Shown: piece after piece, positions 40,978 through 50,190 of the stretch
Position numbering within the stretch: position 1 is the stretch's first letter
Layout of the letters: each line of letters opens with the position of its first letter
Source of the DNA: Kitasatospora kifunensis
Lineage (GTDB): Bacteria; Actinomycetota; Actinomycetes; Streptomycetales; Streptomycetaceae
DNA length: 64,000 nt
Direction: 5' to 3'
Assembly: GCF_014203855.1 (NCBI RefSeq)
Contig: NZ_JACHJV010000001.1
Coordinates: 7,668,879-7,732,878 of the forward strand
The notes under the pieces: generated by a model
Seen by the model: the letters and a program-made list of their open reading frames with translations, nothing else
Database searches by the model: none
Told to the model about the DNA's origin: nothing
Position numbers and translations under genes: made by a program

Positions 40978-41370
40978 ATGCACCCCTTCCGCAAGGCCGT
41001 CGAGGACCGTGACGAGGAGGCCGTGGCGGCGCTCCTGGCCGACAACGTCCTCTTCACCAGTCCCGTGGTCTTCAAGCCCTACCCCGGCAAGGCGATCACC
41101 GCGGCGATCCTGCGCGGTGTGCTGCGCGTCTTCGAGGACTTCCGCTACGTCCGCGAGATCGCGAATCCGGACGGCCGCGACCACGTCTTCGTCTTCACCG
41201 CGACCGTCTCCGGCAAGCAGATCCAGGGCTGCGACATCCTGCACTTCGACGCGGACGGGAAGATCGACGAGTTCACCGTCATGGTCCGCCCGCTGTCCGC
41301 CGCCAAGGCTCTGGCCGAGGCGATGGGCGCCCAGTTCGACCGGATCACGCAGGAGGCGGCCGAGCGGTGA
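40978..41370 (+). CDS. NTF2-like (SnoaL/ketosteroid isomerase-fold) protein
   Basis: 130 residues from ATG 40978. Cone-shaped NTF2 fold: MHPFRKAVEDRDEEAVAALL, VLFTSPVVFKPYPGK, and CDILHFDADGKIDEFTVMVR with the D-G-K-I-x-E-F strand end. No catalytic set can be assigned. Probably controlled by the divergent PadR protein. Downstream (41368-41445) there are decayed repeats with GAGCG and TGA. Confidence 0.85.
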   Translation: MHPFRKAVEDRDEEAVAALLADNVLFTSPVVFKPYPGKAITAAILRGVLRVFEDFRYVREIANPDGRDHVFVFTATVSGKQIQGCDILHFDADGKIDEFTVMVRPLSAAKALAEAMGAQFDRITQEAAER

Positions 41371-41619
41371 CCAAGCGGGGACCGGGTGTTGAGCGAACGC
41401 TGACGGGCGATGGGCGAGCTGTGAGCGAGCGTTGAGCGAAGGCGGCGCCGATATGTCGACACCCGGGCATCGGCGTTTGCACCGGTTGCTGAGGCCGGGT
41501 CAGGTCTACCGTCGAGGGCAGCAGCACCCTGACGTCCGAGTCCGGTACGTCAGGGTGCGCACCACATGGCCACCATCCTCGCAACTCTCGCAACCCTCGG
41601 ACCTCGGAGTGAACCGACC

Positions 41620-42315
41620 ATGGCAAAGATCCTCTTCGTGCTGACCGGCGCCGACCACTGGACGCTGGCCGACGGCACCAAACACCCCACCGGCTTCTGG
41701 GCCGAGGAGGCCGTCGCCCCCTACAAGGCGTTCAAGGCGGCCGGTCACGAGATCGTCGTCGCCACGCCGGGCGGCGTGATCCCGACCGTGGACGAGGGCA
41801 GCCTCGCGCCCCAGTTCAACGGCGGAGAGGAGGGTGCGAAGAAGATCGCGGACACCCTCGCGTCGATCACCGAGCTGCGGCATCCGATCAAGCTGGAAGA
41901 CGTGGTGCCGGGCGGCTACGACGCCGTTTTCTACCCCGGTGGCCACGGCCCGATGGAGGACCTGGCCGTCGACTCCGACTCCGGCGCCCTGCTCACCCTG
42001 ACGCTGAAGTCCGGCAAGCCACTCGGCGTCGTCTGCCACGCCCCGGCCGCGCTGCTGGCCGCCAGGGACGAGGTCGGCGGCTCGCCGTTCGCGGGCTACC
42101 GGCTGACGGGCTTCACCAATGTGGAGGAGAGCCAGGCCGGTTTCGCCGACCGGGCGAAGTGGCTGCTGCAGGACCGCCTCGTCGAGATCGGTGCCGACTT
42201 CCAGGAAGGTGAGCCCTGGGCGCCGCACGTGGTCGTCGACCGGAACCTGATCACCGGCCAGAACCCCGCCTCATCCGCCCCGCTGGCGGCTGAGCTGCTG
42301 AAGAAACTGGCCTGA
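41620..42315 (+). CDS. DJ-1/PfpI family type 1 glutamine amidotransferase-like protein
   Basis: 231 residues from ATG 41620 (GGAGTG upstream). Flavodoxin-like fold with FWAEEAVAPYKAFK (the conserved Glu), YDAVFYPGGHGPMEDL and nucleophile elbow LGVVCHAPAALL (Cys-His). The layout is that of Hsp31/ThiJ-type glyoxalase III or protein deglycase-like enzymes. The start at 41566 is less likely because it lacks a ribosome-binding site. Confidence 0.92.
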   Translation: MAKILFVLTGADHWTLADGTKHPTGFWAEEAVAPYKAFKAAGHEIVVATPGGVIPTVDEGSLAPQFNGGEEGAKKIADTLASITELRHPIKLEDVVPGGYDAVFYPGGHGPMEDLAVDSDSGALLTLTLKSGKPLGVVCHAPAALLAARDEVGGSPFAGYRLTGFTNVEESQAGFADRAKWLLQDRLVEIGADFQEGEPWAPHVVVDRNLITGQNPASSAPLAAELLKKLA

Positions 42316-42361
42316 TCCCAGGATCCTGGTCCCGGGCGTCAGATCGCACGGTCCGATCGCA

Positions 42362-42390
42362 CGGTCCGATCGGATGAGCCGATCGGACCG
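42362..42390. terminator. Terminator hairpin after the DJ-1 gene
   Basis: CGGTCCGATCGG (42362-42373), ATGAG loop, CCGATCGGACCG (42379-42390): a perfect 12-bp stem between convergent genes. Confidence 0.85.
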
Positions 42391-42449
42391 AGGCGGCGCC
42401 CGGTGGCGGGTCCGGCAGCGTCCACTGTCAGGTGCTGTCAGGCGCGCTG

Positions 42450-43808
42450 TCAGTTGCCGTCGCAGCAGGCGCAGCAGCAGTTGCAGCAGTCGATGCCGTC
42501 GCAGCACCCCTCGCAGCAGTCACCGCAGGTCGGGTGGCGGTCGCACCAGCCCTTGGTGCGCTCGCGGCTCCACGGGTCGTTGTGGTCGCAGCAGAGCAGC
42601 TGGCAGGTGCAGGCCATCAAGGTCCACATCGCGCAGCCGGCCAGGGTGGAGCGCCTAGGCGGGCGCTTCCCGCCACCGCCCGGGCCGAAGGGCAGGCCAC
42701 CGGGCCCGAAGGGGCCACCGGGTCCGCCCGGGCCACCGGGTCCGCCAGGCCCGCCCGGGCCGTACGGAGGCTGGGCGCCCCAGCCGGGCGGACCCGGCTG
42801 CTGCCCCTGGTACGTGTTCTGCGGCTGCTGGTACTGGTACGGGTTGGGGTTCGGGTTCGGGTTCTGTGGCGCGTTGGGGTACTGCGGGTACTGCGGGTAC
42901 TGCGGCTGATCCTGGTAGGGCCCCGGCCCCGGGTACGGCGTCTGCAGCTTCGGGCTGTGGAAGACCCGGTCCACCGCCCGTCCCGTCTCGTGCGCCAGCA
43001 ACACGTGCACCAGCGCACGGTCCGTGAACTCGACCTCGCTCAGCGCCAGGCGGATGCCGTGCACCGCGTCCCGGCAGAGCCGCTCGGCCTCGGCCCGGTC
43101 GGTACCGGTTGCGGTGAGCGGGTTCCAGGCACCGGTTGCGGCGTCCTCGTGCTGATCCTCGGCGGCGTCCAGCAGGTGGGCGAGCCGGCCGAACAGGCGG
43201 CCGGCCTCGGCCAGGGCGTCGGCGTTGTGCGGCCGGCCGGCCAACACCGCGGTGTGCGCGAAGGCGGCCGAGGTGGCGCTCTCGGTCGGCTCGGTGACCA
43301 GCAGGACGGGGCTGCCGGGCCCCGCGTCGCGCTCCAGCTCGACCTGGCGGGCGGCGGCCGTCAGGAGCACCCCGGTGTCGAAGCCGACGGCCGAGCCGCT
43401 GCCCGCGCTCTGCCGGTCCCAGCGCCGCGCCACCGCGCGGGCGCCGAGTGCGACCGGCTGGCGGGCGAACAGACCGTCGCGATCCGCCACATGGTCGCGG
43501 ACCTTCACCGAGGCGAGCGCCAGCGACACCGAGGCCGCCAGCCGGGCACCCTCGCCCTGCGCCACCTCGGCGGTTCGCATCCCGCGCAGCGGGCACGGTC
43601 CGGCGGTCCGGCGCCCGGAGAGGTCCGTGGCCGGGCGCTGCGCCTCGACCAGTACCGAGATGATCAAGCCGTCGTAGTTGGTGGCCGTGCGGGCCAACTG
43701 CCCGTGGTCGTCCCGCAGCGCGAGGCACAGGCCGCACAGGTGGGCCATCCAGGAGGTCCGCAGCCGCTCGGACAGGTGGTGGCGGCAGGGCCTGATGATT
43801 CCGAACAC
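42450..43808 (-). CDS. DUF5685 family protein with Cys-rich tail
   Basis: 452 residues. N-terminus MFGIIRPCRHHLSERLRTSW with HLCGLCLALRDDHGQ, the DUF5685 hallmark (three Cys, likely metal binding), then a helical body to about 285. Next comes a low-complexity region (about 290-385): QYPQYPQYP, N-P repeats, Gly-Pro repeats. The end (about 395-452) is Cys-rich with many CC pairs (CCDHND, CGDCCEGCCDG, CCNCCCACCDG). Function unknown; widespread in streptomycetes. The stop lies in a CTGTCAG triple repeat (42425-42453). Confidence 0.8.
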   Translation of the reverse strand: MFGIIRPCRHHLSERLRTSWMAHLCGLCLALRDDHGQLARTATNYDGLIISVLVEAQRPATDLSGRRTAGPCPLRGMRTAEVAQGEGARLAASVSLALASVKVRDHVADRDGLFARQPVALGARAVARRWDRQSAGSGSAVGFDTGVLLTAAARQVELERDAGPGSPVLLVTEPTESATSAAFAHTAVLAGRPHNADALAEAGRLFGRLAHLLDAAEDQHEDAATGAWNPLTATGTDRAEAERLCRDAVHGIRLALSEVEFTDRALVHVLLAHETGRAVDRVFHSPKLQTPYPGPGPYQDQPQYPQYPQYPNAPQNPNPNPNPYQYQQPQNTYQGQQPGPPGWGAQPPYGPGGPGGPGGPGGPGGPFGPGGLPFGPGGGGKRPPRRSTLAGCAMWTLMACTCQLLCCDHNDPWSRERTKGWCDRHPTCGDCCEGCCDGIDCCNCCCACCDGN

Positions 43809-43966
43809 GATCCCCCTCGTGAAGCAGAGGCCCTGATGGCCCGCGCTGATCGTCGCGTATCTTACGACCCGACAGTCTGACCAGCGATAAAGGGGTATTG
43901 CGCCTCGGGATCATCCCGGCTTTTCAGCCGGCTCAGTGAGCGGTGAGCGGTGAGCGGCGGAAACGG

Positions 43967-44401
43967 TCAGGGCAGGTACATCTCCAGGCTGTCGAAGTAG
44001 TAGATCTCCATCGTCACGGTGCCGTGGTTGTACTGCTCGATCAGGGCCAGGTGCCGGTCCCCCGTCGCCCAGGCCGTCTGGGCCTTCGGGCTCAGCGCGG
44101 TGAGACCGAGCCCGGTGCTGTTCGGCCGGACCAGCCGGGAGGCCCACTCGACGCCGCGCAGGTAGGTCCGCACCTTGTCCGGAGTGGTGGAGGACAGGGC
44201 GAAGGACAGGTAGCGGTGCGGCGGCAGTCCGCTTCGGTTGCCGATCGGCTGGCCGTTGAGCGCCTGGGTCAGTACGGCGCGCGAGGCCTGGTTCCAACCC
44301 ACCGACGCGTGCTCGGCCTTGGCGGACCAGGTGCCACCCACCAGCTTCCCGCTGTTGAGCTCGTGGGTGTCGATGTTGACGAGGATGAAGTGTCCCGACA
44401 T
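43967..44401 (-). CDS. Hypothetical protein
   Basis: 144 residues from ATG 44401 (AAGGAG upstream). MSGHFILVNIDTHELNSGKL start, LSFALSSTTPDKVRTYLRGV middle, MEIYYFDSLEMYLP end; mixed alpha/beta, soluble. I recognise no family. Divergent from the secreted protein gene at 44605. Confidence 0.6.
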   Translation of the reverse strand: MSGHFILVNIDTHELNSGKLVGGTWSAKAEHASVGWNQASRAVLTQALNGQPIGNRSGLPPHRYLSFALSSTTPDKVRTYLRGVEWASRLVRPNSTGLGLTALSPKAQTAWATGDRHLALIEQYNHGTVTMEIYYFDSLEMYLP

Positions 44402-44604
44402 TGTCTGTGCTCCTTGGTTGGATGATCAAGCCGAAGGGGACGCTGACGAGTTCGAGCTGACCATACGTCAAAATGTCCTATGCCAAGGGCACTTCCGGAA
44501 AATCGAGTGCCCGGAGCTGGGGGCGGTAGCTACGTTCTCGGACGATTTCGACCCGTGGAAACCGCTCGGAGTCTAGGCTGCTCTCGTGTCGACGAGGGGG
44601 GCTC

Positions 44605-45768
44605 ATGAAGGCACAACACCGAAGGGCAAAGTCGCGGGCGCGGATAGCCTGTGGTGCCGCGATGGCCTTGGGGGCCGCAGGTGGGGCGGTGGGAGTCCTG
44701 GGAGCGGGCACCGCGGTCGCCGATCCGGTCTCGCTGACGTTGAACTACTCCTGCTCGTTCCCGCTGATCGGCAACCAGCCCATAGCGGTGAAGCTCACCG
44801 TGGACGTGGCGAACTCCGCCACGGTGGGTGTGCCCACCCAGGGATTCGCCGTGAACGCGGTGGCGACGGTGAGCTCCTCCGTCAACCAGGCGCTCGGCCT
44901 GATCGGCGCGAAGACCCTTGAGGGCACGGCGGACGGGGTGCTCGTGGTGGCCGCGCCGCAGGGCGCGTTGAACCAGACCGTGCCCCTCGATCTGGCCAGG
45001 ACCAGCCTCCCGGGCTCCGGCTCGTTCGACGTCGCGGTGACCGGCACCACGCCCACGATCACCTTCAGTCAGCCGGGCACCGCGCGGCTCGGCGTCGGTG
45101 GCCTCACCCTGCACCTCGCGCCGCGAGACGGGGGTGGCGGCCTGACGCTGGTGGGCAGGTTCGACTCCTCGTGCAAGTTGGCCGCCGGGCAGAACGGCGC
45201 GCTCACGACGCTCGACATCACGGCGCCGGTCACGCCGACCGGGTCGCCGACGCAGGGAGCACCCACGCAGGGAGCGACGGAGCCGACGCCCCCAGGCGCC
45301 ACCGGGTCCACCGGCGGCGGCATGAACGGTGCGACCACGCCGGGCACTTCGCGCACCACGGCCGCTGGCGCGACCACCCCGGCCACGGCGCCCGCGGCCA
45401 ACTCCGGCCCGACCGCAGGCACGAGCGCCGGTACCAGCACCGCGGGTGCGACGGCTGCGGCGGGTTCGGCGACCCCTGGCACCGCCTCGTCCACGACCGC
45501 CGCCAGCTCGACCGGGCTCACCACCGAAGGCACGGCCGGCCCCGGGAGCGACAGCCCGAGTAACCCGACCCGCCCGAGCAGTCCGCCCACTCCCACCGGC
45601 AACGCCACCAAGCTGGACGCCGCGTCGAACACCTCGACCAGCACCGGCGGCAGCGGGAGCGGCGAGTGGGATGCCGGCCTGATCCTGTTGGCCGTGGGCG
45701 CCCTCCTGGTCGTGGGTGGCACCGTCCTGCGCCACCGTTCCCGCCTCAAGGCCCGCCGCCCCCAGTGA
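44605..45768 (+). CDS. Secreted DUF6801-like protein with Ser/Thr/Ala stalk and membrane anchor
   Basis: 387 residues. Signal peptide about 1-40 (ends TAVADP). An immunoglobulin-like beta domain (about 41-210) starts SLTLNYSCSFPLIGNQPIAV, the DUF6801 hallmark, with a second Cys in FDSSCKL. A long Thr/Ser/Ala/Gly/Pro-rich linker (about 210-350) follows, then a C-terminal transmembrane helix (LILLAVGALLVVGGTVL) and RHRSR stop-transfer. No LPxTG motif. A cell-surface display protein, possibly glycosylated on the linker. Confidence 0.8.
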   Translation: MKAQHRRAKSRARIACGAAMALGAAGGAVGVLGAGTAVADPVSLTLNYSCSFPLIGNQPIAVKLTVDVANSATVGVPTQGFAVNAVATVSSSVNQALGLIGAKTLEGTADGVLVVAAPQGALNQTVPLDLARTSLPGSGSFDVAVTGTTPTITFSQPGTARLGVGGLTLHLAPRDGGGGLTLVGRFDSSCKLAAGQNGALTTLDITAPVTPTGSPTQGAPTQGATEPTPPGATGSTGGGMNGATTPGTSRTTAAGATTPATAPAANSGPTAGTSAGTSTAGATAAAGSATPGTASSTTAASSTGLTTEGTAGPGSDSPSNPTRPSSPPTPTGNATKLDAASNTSTSTGGSGSGEWDAGLILLAVGALLVVGGTVLRHRSRLKARRPQ

Positions 45769-45956
45769 CGATCACCTGGACCTCAGCGACGGAATCGGCT
45801 GATGGCGGTGGAGCAGTGCCGTCAGGGCCAGCGGCAGCACCGGCCGGATCAGCCGGTCAGTCATGGCCGTTCGCACCATCGAGCTCACCCGGCTCAGGAC
45901 GAACAGGTGTCACTGACTGGAACAGGTCTATCGCTCAGAGTGATCATGAGAGGAGA

Positions 45957-47684
45957 ATGCCAGCGCACCTATCGGCTCAACTCCCGGACAGAAGCGGACC
46001 TCTCATGGAAAACGACGGCACATGCACTCAGCCTTTCGAAGGCCGCGTGGCGCCCAAATCCGGTGACACGCGAGGACCCGGAGCGGACATCGCCCTCTCC
46101 ATGGACGGCAAGGAAGCCCACCCCGCGCCGTACGTCGGCAGTTCCACCCAGAGCTTTACCCTGGTGGACCAGGCCGACGGCTCGATAGGGATCCGCAACA
46201 ACTACTACGGCACGGTCCTGACGATGACGGACACGTCCGTCTACCCTGCGCCGTACGAAGGCAATGTCGCCCAGAGCTTTACTCTGGTGGATCAGGCCGA
46301 CGGCTCGATAGGGATCCGCAACAACTACTACGGCACGGTCCTGACGATGACGGACACGTCCGTCTACCCCGCGCCGTACGAAGGCAATGTCGCCCAGAGC
46401 TTCATTCTGGTGGAACAGGCCGATGGTTCACAGGGGATTCGGAGTTTCTATCAACGGGCCGCATACGTCACGTTCAAGGGAACCGTCGACCTTCTGGACT
46501 CGATCAGGAGGGTCGGTAACTGGTTCTTCAACAGCGATCGGCAGCCCACGGGATTCTATCTGCCCAAGGACACCCGGATGGAGCTCCAGCTCAGCCTCAC
46601 GAACCACACCGAAGAGAGCCAGCCGACACTCTATATCGGCGCACCCGACACCAACCCGGATATCGATTATGCGATTCCGCGGGCTTACCGTCTCCGGGAA
46701 GGTCAGAATTTTGTGACCGACCCCGGTGGCGGCATGGTCTACTTTCAGATGACCGGTGTCAACGCCAGTGCTGCTGTCAGCTTCCGGTCCGGGGTGACGA
46801 AGGTTCCCTTCTTCGAATACGGCAAGACAACACCGGAGCAGTACCGTGAAATGCTCCGGACCCTGACGCACGCGCCCCAGGTCGAACTGGTCTCCGAACG
46901 CACGATCGTCACGGTCAAACGCTCGGCGGCGGTGGAGCACCAGGACGTCGACCCGAACGCACTGATGGAGACCTACGAGAAGATCGTGTCCATCGAAGAG
47001 GGCGTGATCGGACTCGACGGCTCAACTCCACTCCACACGCGCGCGCCCTTGAAATTCCATCTCACCCACGGTAACTACCGGCAAATCGGTGAAGCCTATG
47101 CCGCACACACCTACACCGCCTACCCCGACTACTACGGCCCTCTGCTGCTCGTTCCGGAGAAACTCGCCGGTTCCTGGGGTATCGCGCACGAGTTGGGCCA
47201 TCAGAACCAGATGCTGGGATATCTGCCCCATGACTTCGACGAGGTCACCAACAACATTGCCTCCCTCGCGGTGGAGCGTGCCTTCGGCCACCCGTCAACC
47301 CTGGTAGGAAGGGGGCCTGACGGCAAGAACGTCTGGGATACGACACTGGAGAAGTTGCACACCCCGTCTCTCGACATCACCGATCTGGGCCTCTTCGAAC
47401 GTCTGGCCGTGCTCGAACAGCTCCGGCTTGCGTTCGGCGACGAGTTCTGGCCGCGCATGAACAGGACCACGCGGGAAAAATGGGAATCCAACGCCTACCA
47501 CCCGGAGCGAGCAAAAGCGTTCGACAATCTGGCACTGTTCTCCAGTATCACCGCACACGCCGATCTCCGTGACTTCTTTTCCGCCTGGGGTGTCCCCATC
47601 ACCGAGCAAGGCAGGCAGGAGATCGCCAAACTGAACCTGCCCGCACCGGCGATCGACCCGACAACTCTCCGCGAAAAGGACTGA
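45957..47684 (+). CDS. Peptidase M60 (enhancin-like) metallopeptidase with tandem repeats
   Basis: About 575 residues from ATG 45957 (AGGAGA abuts it; ATG 46005 is the alternative). Three 41-residue repeats (about 57-170) of Y-x-G-x-x-x-Q-S-F-x-L-V-D-Q-A-D-G, probably a carbohydrate-binding beta-trefoil or fascin-like module. The M60 domain follows: zinc motif HELGHQNQ and the downstream FDEVTNNIASLAVE, both diagnostic. M60 enzymes cleave mucin-type glycoproteins. No signal peptide is visible, odd for the family. AT-richer codons than its neighbours suggest acquisition. Confidence 0.82.
   Translation: MPAHLSAQLPDRSGPLMENDGTCTQPFEGRVAPKSGDTRGPGADIALSMDGKEAHPAPYVGSSTQSFTLVDQADGSIGIRNNYYGTVLTMTDTSVYPAPYEGNVAQSFTLVDQADGSIGIRNNYYGTVLTMTDTSVYPAPYEGNVAQSFILVEQADGSQGIRSFYQRAAYVTFKGTVDLLDSIRRVGNWFFNSDRQPTGFYLPKDTRMELQLSLTNHTEESQPTLYIGAPDTNPDIDYAIPRAYRLREGQNFVTDPGGGMVYFQMTGVNASAAVSFRSGVTKVPFFEYGKTTPEQYREMLRTLTHAPQVELVSERTIVTVKRSAAVEHQDVDPNALMETYEKIVSIEEGVIGLDGSTPLHTRAPLKFHLTHGNYRQIGEAYAAHTYTAYPDYYGPLLLVPEKLAGSWGIAHELGHQNQMLGYLPHDFDEVTNNIASLAVERAFGHPSTLVGRGPDGKNVWDTTLEKLHTPSLDITDLGLFERLAVLEQLRLAFGDEFWPRMNRTTREKWESNAYHPERAKAFDNLALFSSITAHADLRDFFSAWGVPITEQGRQEIAKLNLPAPAIDPTTLREKD
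46125..46450 (+). repeat. Tandem 123-bp coding repeat in the M60 gene
   Basis: Copies start at 46125, 46248 and 46371. Copies 1 and 2 are almost identical over about 80 bp (about 46168-46245 against 46291-46368); the third diverges after about 40 bp. Recent in-frame duplication of a 41-residue module. Confidence 0.9.
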
Positions 47685-47725
47685 CCCACAGACAGGCATG
47701 CCGTGGCCACGGTCGGCGGACGCGG

Positions 47726-47759
47726 ACCGGTGCTCGGCAACGTCAACCGGTGCTCGGCA
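47726..47759 (-). repeat. Duplicated 3' end of the phosphatase gene
   Basis: ACCGGTGCTCGGCA occurs at 47726-47739 and 47746-47759, 20 bp apart, on either side of the stop codon (47743-47745) of the minus-strand phosphatase gene. Confidence 0.8.
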
Positions 47760-48840
47760 GGCGGTGGGTCAGCGCCAGCAGTGCCATGTCGTCGTCCCGG
47801 GGGCCGCCGGTCCACTGCTCGACGTCCTGGGTCACGGCGATCACCAGTTCCTGTGGCGCACCGCGGCCCTGGAGGGTAGCAAGCCGTAGCGCGGGATCGT
47901 AGAACTCCCCGGCGCTGTTCCTGGCCTCGGTCACCCCGTCGGTCACCAGCAGCAATGTGTCTCCCACGGCGAACGGCCAGCGCTCCGGTGCCGGGCGGGA
48001 GCCGCCGAGCGCGGCCATGCCGAGTGGCAGCCCGGGATCACTGGCGTCCAGCCGGCGGACCAGGTCGGTGCCGGCGGGCAGCAGATACGGGCCGGGGTGG
48101 CCGCAGTCCAGCAGCCGCAGCTCGCTGCGCTGGGGGTCGAATTCGCCGAGGAGCGCGGTGATGAAGCCCTCCAGCCGCAGCTCCTCGTCACTGTGCGCGA
48201 CCTCGCGCAGCAGCGAGTGTTCCACGCTGTCGGCCAGCGCGACCAGGTCGGGGGCCTGGTCGGCGTACTCGCGAAAGGCTCCGAGCAGCACCGAGACGGC
48301 CGCCACCGCCTTGAGGCCCTTGCCCCGCACGTCCGCGATCAGCAGCCGCACCCCGAACGGGGTCTCCTGGACGGCGTAGGCGTCGCCGCCGATCAGCGCC
48401 TCCGTCTGGGCGGCGCTGTAGCTGGTGGCCACTTGCAACGGCCCGACCGCGGCCGGTGGCGAGGGCAGCACAGCGAGTTGGGCCGCCCGCGCCACCGACT
48501 GCACCTTGTCCAGCCGGCGCCCGTGCAGGGCGATGACCCGGTTGAGCCAGACTCCGATGGAGACGGCGAGCAGGGTGTTGGCCAACTCCAGGTAGCCCGA
48601 GTTGTTGCCGACCTCGCCGTCCTGGGCGGTGAGCACGAGGATGCCGATCATGATGGTGGCACCGACGAGCACGGTGTCCCAGAACGTGAGCAGCGTGCCG
48701 GCCATCACGGCGGCGGCCGCGAGCAGCGGATCGCCCCAGTACTCGGCGGGGGAGAAGGCGTTCCAGGTGAGCCCGGCAGCGATCAGCACCCACGGGGCCA
48801 GCCGCACGTAGCGGGGCAACTGGAAGGAGAGCGATGCCAT
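47743..48840 (-). CDS. Membrane-bound PP2C (SpoIIE-type) phosphatase
   Basis: 365 residues from ATG 48840 (GTG 48849 possible). Four or so N-terminal transmembrane helices (about 10-110), a short linker coil (VIALHGRRLDKVQSVARAAQ), then the PP2C_SIG domain with LIADVRGKGL, LLDCGHPGPYLL and LLVTDGVTEARN. GGDAY replaces the usual G-G-D-x-Y/F-D. No PAS or GAF. Likely a partner-switching phosphatase reporting membrane state. Confidence 0.9.
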   Translation of the reverse strand: MASLSFQLPRYVRLAPWVLIAAGLTWNAFSPAEYWGDPLLAAAAVMAGTLLTFWDTVLVGATIMIGILVLTAQDGEVGNNSGYLELANTLLAVSIGVWLNRVIALHGRRLDKVQSVARAAQLAVLPSPPAAVGPLQVATSYSAAQTEALIGGDAYAVQETPFGVRLLIADVRGKGLKAVAAVSVLLGAFREYADQAPDLVALADSVEHSLLREVAHSDEELRLEGFITALLGEFDPQRSELRLLDCGHPGPYLLPAGTDLVRRLDASDPGLPLGMAALGGSRPAPERWPFAVGDTLLLVTDGVTEARNSAGEFYDPALRLATLQGRGAPQELVIAVTQDVEQWTGGPRDDDMALLALTHRLPSTG

Positions 48841-49029
48841 GGCGACCACGAATCCCTTGAGAGGGGCGGGGCCATATCGATCGTATCCGCCGGGCGGTGG
48901 GTCGGCCAGGGAACGCCTGCGTATCCGCCTCGCTCCGCTCCGCCGAGGGTGTGCCCGGGTCTCGACGCGGTCGTCACCGCGCGGAGTGCGTCGGATGCCC
49001 ACAGCGCTCGGTGAGCCGCGCCATTGCCT

Positions 49030-49087
49030 CAATTTTCGCTCCACGGTGGAGTGGAATTAATAACGCTCCACCGTGGAGCGAAAATTG
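49030..49087. promoter_or_regulatory. 58-bp near-perfect cruciform with twin palindromes
   Basis: Perfect 22-bp arms (49030-49051 and 49066-49087) around an AT-rich 14-base centre. Each arm contains its own 13-bp palindrome, CTCCAC-S-GTGGAG (49039-49051, 49066-49078). It sits between the divergent phosphatase (start 48840) and SGNH (start 49237) genes; the rest of 48841-49236 shows no gene. Confidence 0.85.
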
Positions 49088-49236
49088 ATATTCCTTTCGG
49101 TACTGCCGGGAAATTTCGACGCGATTCTGTGGACGCCTGCGAAACCTGACGGTAACTTACCTGCCAGTAGTAGCTGCGCTCGGCAGCCCCCACGCGCACC
49201 CCCACCCGCCGTCGTTTCGCTCCCCCAGGAGAAACC

Positions 49237-50190
49237 GTGCTGAGCCCTGCCCGAAAGCTTGCCGCCACCCTCTGCGGTGGCCTGGCGCTGGCCACCTCGC
49301 TGGTGGCGGCCACCGCTCCATCGGCCAGTGCCTCCACCGCGCCGCGCACCACCGCGAGCTACAACTCCTATGTCGCGCTCGGCGACTCCTACGCCGCAGG
49401 GGCCGGAGTCCTCGACCAGTCGGCCGGACTCTGCCTTCGTTCGGACCACAACTACGGCCACCTGGTGGCCGCCGCGCTGAATGTCGGCTCGTACGCGGAC
49501 GTCACCTGCGCTGCCGCCAAGGTCAAGGACATCACCAGCGCCCAGACCGACCTCTTTATCAAGGTCAATGACCCGCAGATCGACGCGGTCACCGCGCAGA
49601 CCCAGTTGGTGACCCTCGGGATCGGCGGAAACGAACTCGGCACCTCCGACCTCGGGATCGGGGACGTGATCGCCACCTGCATCGCGGGGGCCGTGGTCAA
49701 CCCGAGCGGCACGCCCTGCCACGACGTCTACGCCCACGGGCACTGGGCGTGGAACTGGAGCACCCTCAGCTGGAGTTGGCAGTACGGTGAGGACACCCTG
49801 GTCGACCGGATCGACAGCGCCGCGCCCGCGCTCGCCGCGGCCCTCCAGCAGATCCACGCCAAGGCACCGGATGCCAAGGTGCTGCTGGTCGGTTACCCGT
49901 CCGTGCTGCCGCAGGACGCCTCGACCTGCGCGGGCCGCCAGCCCGTCACCGTTGGCGACGTGTCCTACCTGCGCGGGATCCTCGACCGGCTGAACGGCAT
50001 GCTGGCGAGCACGGCCGCGGCCAACGGCGCGACGTACGTGGACACCGCCACGCCCACCGCGGGGCATGACGTCTGCTCCGGCGACCGCTGGATCGAGGGC
50101 GCACTGCCCGGCTCGCCCGCCGTCCCGTTCCACCCCAACGCGACCGGCGAGCAGGTGATGGCCGGCGCGGTCCTGGCGGCGCTGAAGTAG
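49237..50190 (+). CDS. Secreted SGNH/GDSL hydrolase
   Basis: 317 residues from GTG 49237 (AGGAGA upstream). Signal peptide about 1-33 (ends ASAS). Block I VALGDSYAAGAG (Ser), block III GIGGNELG, block V PFHPNATGEQ with the His; six Cys for three disulfides as in Streptomyces rimosus-type lipases and SsE-like esterases. Extracellular lipase or phospholipase. Its 3' end starts a 14-bp tandem repeat. Confidence 0.94.
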   Translation: MLSPARKLAATLCGGLALATSLVAATAPSASASTAPRTTASYNSYVALGDSYAAGAGVLDQSAGLCLRSDHNYGHLVAAALNVGSYADVTCAAAKVKDITSAQTDLFIKVNDPQIDAVTAQTQLVTLGIGGNELGTSDLGIGDVIATCIAGAVVNPSGTPCHDVYAHGHWAWNWSTLSWSWQYGEDTLVDRIDSAAPALAAALQQIHAKAPDAKVLLVGYPSVLPQDASTCAGRQPVTVGDVSYLRGILDRLNGMLASTAAANGATYVDTATPTAGHDVCSGDRWIEGALPGSPAVPFHPNATGEQVMAGAVLAALK

